Of a stretch of DNA of 64,000 nt, positions 58,882 through 64,000 are shown piece after piece. The DNA comes from Kitasatospora sp. SolWspMP-SS2h. GTDB lineage: Bacteria > Actinomycetota > Actinomycetes > Streptomycetales > Streptomycetaceae. The translations under genes and the position numbers were made by a program. The notes under the pieces were generated by a model, which saw only the letters and a list, made by a program, of their open reading frames with translations, was not told the origin of the DNA and did no database searches. The stretch is taken from NCBI RefSeq assembly GCF_003259315.1, contig NZ_QLLT01000021.1, forward strand, positions 79,067 to 143,066, given 5' to 3'. How positions within the stretch are numbered: the first letter of the stretch is position 1; each line of letters opens with the position of its first letter.

Positions 58882-59859
58882 GTGACCATCGCCCCCGTGC
58901 AGCGCACCGCCACGAACGCTTGGACCGACGCCAGGCTGATCCTCGCGCTCGAGGAGGTCGTGGAGACCGAGCTCAACCGCCACCTCAAGGTGGCCAAGGA
59001 GTGGATGCCGCACGAGTACGTGCCGTGGAGCCGGGGGCGGGACTTCGACGGCGTGCTCGGCGGCGAGGCGTGGTCGCTCGACCAGTCCCAGGTCACCCCG
59101 CTGGCCCGGGTCTCCCTGGTGGTCAACCTGCTCACCGAGGACAACCTGCCGAGCTACCACCACGAGATCGCCAGCATGTTCGGCCGCGAGGGCGCCTGGG
59201 GCACCTGGGTGCACCGCTGGACCGCCGAGGAGGGCCGGCACGGGATAGCGATCCGCGACTACCTGCTGGCCACCCGCGCCGTCGACCCGGTCGAGCTGGA
59301 GCGGGCCCGGATGGCGCACATGTCCGAGGGCTTCGCGTCGGACAACGCGCACAGCATGCTGCAGTCCGTCGCCTACGTCGCCTTCCAGGAGCTGGCCACC
59401 CGGATCGCCCACCGCAACACCGGCCACCACTCCGGCGACCCGCTCTGCGACCAGCTGCTGGCCAAGATCGCCAACGACGAGAACCTGCACATGGTCTTCT
59501 ACCGGAACCTGCTCAAGGCCGCCCTGGAGATCGCCCCCGACCAGACCATGCGGGCCATCGCCGACGTGGTGGTCAACTTCCGGATGCCCGGCCACGGCAT
59601 GCCCGGCTTCGAGCGCTCCGCCGCCCAGATCGCCATCGGCAACGTCTACAACCTGCGGATCCACCACGACGACGTGCTGCAGCCCGTGCTGCGCCACCTG
59701 AAGGTCATGGAGGTTACCGGCCTCGGCCCGGTCGGCCAGCACGCCCAGGGCGAGCTGGGGGCCTTCCTGGCGGGCCTGGACGCCCAGGCCACCCGCTTCG
59801 ACGAGCGCCAGGCCGCGCTGCTCGCCCGCCGCGCCGCCGCGGCCGCCGCCCGGGCCTGA
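58882..59859 (+). CDS. Acyl-ACP desaturase (soluble di-iron)
   Basis: 325 residues, stearoyl-ACP desaturase/DesA family, introducing a double bond into ACP-bound fatty acids. Di-iron ligands visible: first-half Glu in VETELNRHLK, EEGRHG (Glu-x2-His), and later DENLHM (Glu-x2-His), with a Glu in FQELATRIAH between. GTG start with AGGAG upstream. It is monocistronic behind a strongly structured promoter, consistent with control of membrane fluidity. Confidence 0.92.
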   Translation: MTIAPVQRTATNAWTDARLILALEEVVETELNRHLKVAKEWMPHEYVPWSRGRDFDGVLGGEAWSLDQSQVTPLARVSLVVNLLTEDNLPSYHHEIASMFGREGAWGTWVHRWTAEEGRHGIAIRDYLLATRAVDPVELERARMAHMSEGFASDNAHSMLQSVAYVAFQELATRIAHRNTGHHSGDPLCDQLLAKIANDENLHMVFYRNLLKAALEIAPDQTMRAIADVVVNFRMPGHGMPGFERSAAQIAIGNVYNLRIHHDDVLQPVLRHLKVMEVTGLGPVGQHAQGELGAFLAGLDAQATRFDERQAALLARRAAAAAARA

Positions 59860-60364
59860 CCGTCGCCCGGGAGCTACCGTTCGGTATGCGGACAATTCGG
59901 CCGCGCGGACTCCGGGTGAAAGGCCCGCTTTGGCGGCAAACGCCCGCTGTCACGCCCAATGTGACGAACCTCACACCTGTCCGGAAGGCGCACCCGCCTC
60001 CCCCGATGGTGTGATCACTCGTTCGGGTGGGCCGGTAGCTCTCGGTCACCGTTCGGCCCGACCGGAGCCCGCCCGGACGGGTGCCAAAAACCTTCGCCGG
60101 TCGCCCAGTTGTCGCCCCCGACGGCCCCAGACGATCACCGAACGTGATGATCGATGAGTTCCGGTCCGAACCGGTTCACCCGTACGGTGGACGGTGTTCG
60201 GACCCTGTTCGGTCACCCCGACGGGCCCCTGTCCGGATGTCGATTGAGTAACAGGGCTTGAAGTAAGGCACAATCTCGGCCTCGGGCCGGGCACAAGACC
60301 GGCCCCCCAGGCGTTACGTGCGCTGGAGACACCCGCACACACCCAAAGGGGGAGAGCGAAAACT
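59860..60364. other. Intergenic region between the desaturase and DUF4193 genes
   Basis: 505 bp, lower in GC than the genes. No gene recognised. Contains small dyads such as ATCAC-CGAAC-GTGAT (60134-60148) and, near 60244-60274, a TTGAGT/CACAAT pair at 19-nt spacing, a weak promoter candidate for the DUF4193 gene. No clear terminator of the desaturase gene was found. Confidence 0.45.
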
Positions 60365-60664
60365 ATGGCAACGGACTACGACACCCCACGCAAGACCGAT
60401 GACGACCTCAACGAGGACAGCATCGAGGAACTCAAGGCCCGCCGGAACGAGAAGGCGTCCAGCTCGGTCGACGTCGACGAGTACGACGCCAACGAGGGGC
60501 TGGAGCTTCCGGGCGCCGACCTCTCGAACGAGGAGCTCTCGGTCCGAGTGCTGCCCCGACAGGCCGACGAGTTCACCTGCATGAGCTGCTTCCTGGTGCA
60601 CCACCGGAGCCAGCTCTACAGCGAGAAGAACGGCCAGCCGATCTGCCGGGACTGCGGAGCCTGA
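60365..60664 (+). CDS. DUF4193 family zinc-ribbon-like protein
   Basis: 99 residues. An acidic N-terminus (residues 1-65) is followed by FTCMSCFLVHHRSQLYSEKNGQPICRDCGA: two Cys-x2-Cys pairs forming a small zinc ribbon. Highly conserved in actinobacteria; RNA-polymerase or nucleic-acid association has been suggested for such ribbons but the role is unknown to me. ATG start behind AAAGGGGGAGAG. Followed by a strong hairpin. Confidence 0.92.
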   Translation: MATDYDTPRKTDDDLNEDSIEELKARRNEKASSSVDVDEYDANEGLELPGADLSNEELSVRVLPRQADEFTCMSCFLVHHRSQLYSEKNGQPICRDCGA

Positions 60665-60833
60665 AAACGGCGCGGCACTGGCCCGGGCGGGCGATACCCC
60701 TCCGCCGGCCCGGTATGCCGCCCCGTCCGGCCCTGAGCAGCAGGGCCGGAGGCAGTAGCAGCGACCGCCCCGAGCGGTCGCACCCGGCAGGACGCCCCAC
60801 CGCGCTCCCGCCCCGCAGGGCTCGCAGACAGAC

Positions 60834-60876
60834 CGAAAGGGACGGTCCCACCCACCGGGTGGGACCGTCCCTTTCG
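60834..60876. terminator. Bidirectional hairpin terminator
   Basis: Perfect 20-bp stem (CGAAAGGGACGGTCCCACCC) with a 3-nt ACC loop; its arms end in AAAG/CTTTC so both strands have a short T run. Between convergent DUF4193 and DUF3093 genes. Confidence 0.88.
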
Positions 60877-60936
60877 CATCCCCGCCGCCGCCCGCCGCTC
60901 GCCGCGCGCCGCCCGCTGGCGGACGGCGGACGGCCC

Positions 60937-61419
60937 TCAGCGCTCCCGCGTGGCGTCCCGCCCGTCCGCCGCCGCGTCCCGCCCGTTCGCCGCGGCGGCC
61001 AGCGCGTCCGCCAGCTTCTGCGGCGACCGGGTCGACAGGTACAGGTACGGGGTCGGGTCCGCCGGATCGGTCACCTCGACCTTCAGCGCCGTCGGCACGT
61101 AGCTGCGCAGCAGCATGAACGCCCGCGGATCGGCCTTCACCGACCGCCAGGCCACCGCCTCCTTCGGGTTCAGCACCTCGGCCGCGCCCAGCGCACCCAC
61201 CGGGATCCGGGCCTGCCCGGCCACCAGCGACCCCTGCACCACCCGGATCCGCGCCGACCCGTAGCCGCTCAGCGCCGCCGCCCCCGCGGCCACCCCCACC
61301 ACCAGCCCGACCAGCGCGCCCACCCCGCTGAAACGGAGCAGGATCAGCGCGAGCGACAGCCCGAGCGCCACGGGCAGCAGCCACCAGGACCGCGGGACGG
61401 TGAGACGTTCCTCGTACAT
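60937..61419 (-). CDS. DUF3093 family membrane protein
   Basis: 160 residues. MYEERLTVPRSWWLLP start, two closely spaced transmembrane helices (LLPVALGLSLALILLRF; GALVGLVVGVAAGAAALSGYG), then a cytosolic PH-like domain (ARIRVVQGSLVAGQARIPVGALGAAEVL; YLYLSTRSPQKLADAL). Conserved beside dut in actinobacteria; function unknown. The ATG lies 6 nt after a CACAAT hexamer, so the transcript is probably leaderless. Confidence 0.9.
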   Translation of the reverse strand: MYEERLTVPRSWWLLPVALGLSLALILLRFSGVGALVGLVVGVAAGAAALSGYGSARIRVVQGSLVAGQARIPVGALGAAEVLNPKEAVAWRSVKADPRAFMLLRSYVPTALKVEVTDPADPTPYLYLSTRSPQKLADALAAAANGRDAAADGRDATRER

Positions 61420-61425
61420 GCCCCC

Positions 61426-61431
61426 ATTGTG
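61426..61431 (-). promoter_or_regulatory. -10 element (CACAAT) of a leaderless promoter
   Basis: CACAAT on the minus strand ends 6 nt before ATG 61419, within the same CCACAATGGGGG 12-mer found in the parC/M16 promoters. Confidence 0.5.
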
Positions 61432-61490
61432 GGCGCTCCGCACACCGCGCCCGTCCCCCGGGGCCCCGCCGCCGCACCTGTCCCGGAAAA

Positions 61491-61507
61491 CTACCGACAG
61501 GTAGGGT
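61491..61507 (+). promoter_or_regulatory. Leaderless promoter with overlapping dyad
   Basis: TAGGGT (61502-61507) ends 7 nt before GTG 61515. CTACC-GACA-GGTAG (61491-61504) overlaps it, and a larger ACCTGTC-N13-GACAGGT pair spans 61476-61502. Confidence 0.5.
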
Positions 61508-61514
61508 CGGCGCC

Positions 61515-62099
61515 GTGAACGGACCCACCACCCCCACCACCCCGCCCGCGGACGCCGTCCTCCCCGACCGCTCCCCGCTGGCCCCCGCACCCGGCACCCT
61601 CATCGGCTCCCACTACGACGAGTGCTTCGGCTGCGGCCCGCACCACCCCCAGGGCCTCCAACTCACCGCCGTCGCCGGCGAACACCTCGACGTCACCGCG
61701 CAGTTCACCGTCAAGCCGGCCCACCAGGGCGGCCCCGGCCTGGCCCACGGCGGCGTCCTGGTCAGCGCCATGGACGAGACCCTCGGCACGCTCAACTGGC
61801 TGCTCGGCGCCCCCGCCGTCACCGGCCGCCTGGAGACCGACTTCGTCCGTTCCGTCCCGGTCGACTCGGTGCTGCACATCCACGCCCGGGTGACCGGCGT
61901 GCACGGCCGCAAGGTCTACAGCGCCGCCGAGGGCCGCATCGGCGCCCCCGACGGACCGGTCGCCATCCGGGCACAGGCCCTCTTCGTCCAGGTGAAGCTG
62001 GAACACTTCACCACGCACGGTCGTCCAGAGGACGTGCAGAAGATCCTGGACGACCCGGACCAGATCAAGCGCGCCCGAGCCTTCGAGGTGAACCCGTGA
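61515..62099 (+). CDS. PaaI-family hotdog thioesterase
   Basis: 194 residues. A single hotdog domain (about 30-165): CFGCGPHHPQGLQL, GGPGLAHGGVLVSAMDETLG (active-site loop with His-Gly-Gly and catalytic Asp/Glu helix), FVRSVPVDSVLHIHARV. It hydrolyses acyl-CoA thioesters; the acyl group is unknown. The stop overlaps the dut start (GTGA). Confidence 0.9.
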   Translation: MNGPTTPTTPPADAVLPDRSPLAPAPGTLIGSHYDECFGCGPHHPQGLQLTAVAGEHLDVTAQFTVKPAHQGGPGLAHGGVLVSAMDETLGTLNWLLGAPAVTGRLETDFVRSVPVDSVLHIHARVTGVHGRKVYSAAEGRIGAPDGPVAIRAQALFVQVKLEHFTTHGRPEDVQKILDDPDQIKRARAFEVNP

Positions 62100-62563
62100 C
62101 CGACCCCGCCCGCCCGCCCGTCGACATCCTGATCCGCCGGCTCGACCCGGAGATCCCGCTCCCCGCCTACGAGCACCCGGGCGACGCCGGAGCCGACCTG
62201 CGCACCACCGTCGACGCCGAACTCGCCCCCGGCGAACGGGCGCTGCTCCCCACCGGCATCTCCATCGCGCTACCGGACGGTTACGCGGCGTTCGTGCACC
62301 CGCGGTCCGGGCTCGCGGCCCGCTGCGGAGTTGCACTGGTGAACGCCCCGGGGACGGTCGATGCCGGGTACCGTGGTGAGATCAAGGTGATCGTCGTCAA
62401 CCTGGACCCACGGGAGCCCGTCAGCTTCGAGCGGGGCGACCGGATCGCCCAGCTGGTCATCCAGCAGGTCGAGAAGGCCCGCTTCCACGAGGTGGGTGAA
62501 CTCCCGGGTTCGGTCCGGGCCGAAGGCGGGTTCGGCTCGACCGGCGGCCACGCCGCGGTCTAG
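62096..62563 (+). CDS. dut: dUTP diphosphatase
   Basis: Converts dUTP to dUMP, keeping uracil out of DNA and supplying dTMP synthesis. 155 residues, trimeric class. All five motifs are present: DAGADLRT, PRSGLAAR, VNAPGTVDAGYRGEIKV, RGDRIAQLVI, and the C-terminal P-loop-like RAEGGFGSTGGHA. GTG start overlaps the thioesterase gene by 4 bp. Confidence 0.95.
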   Translation: MTDPARPPVDILIRRLDPEIPLPAYEHPGDAGADLRTTVDAELAPGERALLPTGISIALPDGYAAFVHPRSGLAARCGVALVNAPGTVDAGYRGEIKVIVVNLDPREPVSFERGDRIAQLVIQQVEKARFHEVGELPGSVRAEGGFGSTGGHAAV

Positions 62564-62680
62564 CATGCGCCGCGGTCTCGGTTCCGCCGAGCGAGCACGA
62601 CGAGCGGGTGGAAGCGGTGCGATCGGCGATCGCAGCGCTCTTCGGCCGGTCCGATGGGTAGCAGGTAGCAGATATTCGCG

Positions 62681-62704
62681 TTCGGTCTTGGATTCGGTCT
62701 TGGA
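62681..62704 (+). repeat. Perfect 12-bp tandem repeat upstream of the DUF3710 gene
   Basis: TTCGGTCTTGGA repeated at 62681-62692 and 62693-62704, ending 12 nt before the GTG start and adjacent to its GGGAAGGA ribosome-binding site. A GGTAGCA pair lies at 62657-62670. Confidence 0.75.
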
Positions 62705-62716
62705 CCGGGAAGGACA

Positions 62717-63514
62717 GTGACCGTGTTCCGTCGTCGCAAGAGCGAGGACGCTGTCGAGCAGCTCGCCGAGGACGCCATCAGCGCCGACGAGACGGCCGAT
62801 GACGTCGAGGGTTCCGTCGAGAGCGAGAACGACACCGAACCGGACCCGGCCGACCGGGTCGGTCTCCCGCCGGCCCCGCGCCCGGACGGGCCGTGGGACG
62901 TCTCCGAGCTGGAGAAGCCCGAAGAGGGCCGCGTCGACCTCGGGGGCCTGCTGATCCCCGGAGTCGAGGGCATGGAACTGCGGGTCGAGGTCGCCGGTGA
63001 CGCGATCGTCGCCGCCACCCTCGTGCTGGGCAACAGCGCCGTCCAGCTCCAGGCGTTCGCCGCCCCCAAGTCGGAGGGCATCTGGGGCGAGGTCCGCGAG
63101 GAGATCGCCAGCGGCATCACCGGCCAGGGCGGCGTCGTCGAAGAGGAGGAGGGCCCGCTCGGCTGGCACCTCCGCGCCCAGGTCCCCGTCCAACTCCCGG
63201 ACGGCACCCAGGGCGTCCAGCTGGTCCGCTTCGTCGGCTGCGACGGCCCCCGCTGGTTCCTCCGCGGCGTGATCTCCGGCCAGGCGGCCGTCCAGCCCGA
63301 GATGGCCGGCCTGCTCGAAGAGGTCTTCCGCCAGACCGTCGTGGTCCGCGGCGAGGTCCCCATGGCCCCCCGCGACCCGATCGTCCTCAAGCTCCCCGAG
63401 GACGCCCAGATGGTCGCGGACGGCGCCGCCGCCCCCACCGAGCCCGACTCGCCCTACGCGGGCGGCTCGATCGACCCCTTCTCGCGCGGCCCCGAGATCA
63501 CCGAGGTCCACTGA
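62717..63514 (+). CDS. DUF3710 family protein
   Basis: 265 residues. A basic start (VFRRRKSED) and acidic disordered stretch (to about 60) precede the conserved domain (GPWDVSELEKP, VDLGGLLIPGVEGMELRVEV, LQAFAAPKSEGIWGEVREEIA, RFVGCDGPRWFLRGVISG). Found next to dut across actinobacteria; function unknown. GTG start with GGGAAGGA upstream. Confidence 0.93.
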   Translation: MTVFRRRKSEDAVEQLAEDAISADETADDVEGSVESENDTEPDPADRVGLPPAPRPDGPWDVSELEKPEEGRVDLGGLLIPGVEGMELRVEVAGDAIVAATLVLGNSAVQLQAFAAPKSEGIWGEVREEIASGITGQGGVVEEEEGPLGWHLRAQVPVQLPDGTQGVQLVRFVGCDGPRWFLRGVISGQAAVQPEMAGLLEEVFRQTVVVRGEVPMAPRDPIVLKLPEDAQMVADGAAAPTEPDSPYAGGSIDPFSRGPEITEVH

Positions 63515-63918
63515 CCTTCCGGACGCCCCGCGTCCCCTTCCGCCCCCGTGCCACCCGGCCCGGGGGCGGATTTGCTTTGCGGCCGCCGCTGCCCGTACAG
63601 TTCCGGAGTCGCGCCGAGAGGGGCGAACGAAAGCGAGTTCGAGGAAACACCGGTGAAACGGTGGCGAAAACCTCTGATAAGCTGGGAACACGAAAGAACG
63701 AAGCGCCCGGAGATGCGGTCGGAAGGCCGGTCGAAGGAAGCGTCCGTTCCTTGAGAACTCAACAGCGTGCCAAAAGTCAACGCCAGATATGTTGACATCC
63801 CCGGCCTCGAATCTGTTCGGGGTTGGAGATTCCTTTTGAAGTAAAACACTAGCGAGGACGCAGTGCGCGGGGCCGCCCTATTCCGGTGGTCGCCGTGCCG
63901 CTCTTTCGTGGAAAGCAT
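63515..63918 (+). promoter_or_regulatory. Terminator of DUF3710 gene, rRNA promoter region and leader
   Basis: 404 bp. First the DUF3710 terminator (63539-63570, listed separately). Then a candidate rRNA promoter: TAAGCT at 63678-63683, with no good -35, as often in actinobacterial rRNA promoters. Next the conserved leader signal TTGAGAACTCAACAGCGTGC (63751-63770), the boxA-type antitermination/processing region of actinobacterial rRNA operons. Finally sequence with alternating stems (CCCCGG...CGGGG at 63799-63822) that should pair with the 16S 3' flank for RNase III processing. Confidence 0.65.
63539..63570 (+). terminator. Terminator of the DUF3710 gene
   Basis: 10-bp stem TCCGCCCCCG / CGGGGGCGGA with a 12-nt loop, followed by TTTG. 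Confidence 0.75.
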
Positions 63919-64000
63919 TCACGGAGAGTTTGATCCTGGCTCAGGACGAACGCTGGCGGCGTGCTTAACACATGCAAGTCGAACGGTGAAGCCCTTCGGG
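63919..64000 (+). rRNA. 16S ribosomal RNA, 5' end (partial)
   Basis: Begins TCACGGAGAGTTTGATCCTG, the canonical actinobacterial 16S 5' end, and continues through the universal GGCTCAGGACGAACGCTGGC and AACACATGCAAGTCGAACGG segments. The gene runs off the right edge. It follows a typical rRNA leader. Confidence 0.97.

Noticed and set aside
59930..60157. 75-codon plus-strand frame before the DUF4193 gene
   Set aside because: No ribosome-binding site and no protein-like composition; lies in a lower-GC promoter-type region.
62496..62720. 74-codon plus-strand frame between dut and the DUF3710 gene
   Set aside because: Overlaps the end of dut and consists of shifted-frame sequence with no start signals.
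63792..63821. TTGACA at 63792 as an rRNA promoter -35
   Set aside because: No TANNNT hexamer at 16-19 nt downstream, and the site lies after the boxA-type leader signal, so it is probably inside the leader transcript.

Overview
The window is high-GC actinobacterial chromosome with the codon bias and GTG/ATG starts of Streptomycetaceae (Streptomyces or Kitasatospora). Many genes are family hallmarks of that group: principal sigma factor HrdB, topoisomerase IV ParE and ParC, SepH, CutRS, a fused Pat-type lysine acetyltransferase, and DUF3710/DUF3093/DUF4193/DUF5998/DUF7455 proteins. The gene order matches, from memory, the S. coelicolor core region that runs from ribonuclease HII through hrdB, parE, parC, ptsH, sepH and cutRS to dut. 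No phage, insertion sequence, CRISPR array or tRNA gene was seen.

Layout. 1-0.86 kb: end of a secreted Ig-like repeat protein. 1.1-13.4 kb: RNase HII, two unknown proteins, a RecQ helicase fused to a ComF-like phosphoribosyltransferase domain, a DUF4192 protein, an S33 hydrolase, a glycogen-debranching-type protein with a long low-complexity head, and a Nudix/winged-helix regulator with an operator-like dyad in its promoter. 13.7-16.2 kb: an ABC pair whose ATPase has lost catalytic motifs. 16.5-23.5 kb: FadR-type regulator, hrdB, secreted trypsin-like protease, DUF7455 protein, parE. 23.7-28.3 kb: membrane protein, NarL-type two-component system, and a DUF485 + sodium/solute symporter pair of the acetate-permease type. 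28.5-33.3 kb: a bacteriophytochrome histidine kinase divergent from a GAF-SpoIIE phosphatase and a Rcp1-like response regulator, which I regard as the most accessory-looking part of the window. 33.4-41.9 kb: sucrase/ferredoxin-like protein, parC, two M16 peptidase-family proteins (one active, one lacking the metal site), an Arg-rich micro-ORF, RtcB RNA ligase and HPr. 42.0-49.5 kb: Pat, DUF5998, phosphodiesterase-like protein, thymidine kinase, sulfurtransferase, sepH. 50-59.9 kb: membrane protein, FAD oxidase, MFS exporter, ferrochelatase, inositol monophosphatase, a 61-residue protein, cutRS, acyl-ACP desaturase. 60.4-63.5 kb: DUF4193, DUF3093, hotdog thioesterase, dUTPase, DUF3710. The window ends at the leader and first bases of a 16S rRNA gene.

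Functional links. The core genes handle replication and transcription (RNase HII, RecQ, ParE/ParC, dUTPase, thymidine kinase, HrdB, rRNA), division (SepH), and carbon and acetyl-CoA control (HPr, Pat, symporter, debranching enzyme). Strong hairpin terminators separate most convergent pairs. At least eight genes carry a TANNNT-like or CANNAT-like -10 hexamer exactly 6-7 nt before the start codon, the layout of leaderless transcripts. Several promoters overlap small dyads (Nudix regulator, thioesterase, desaturase, sepH), giving specific operator hypotheses.
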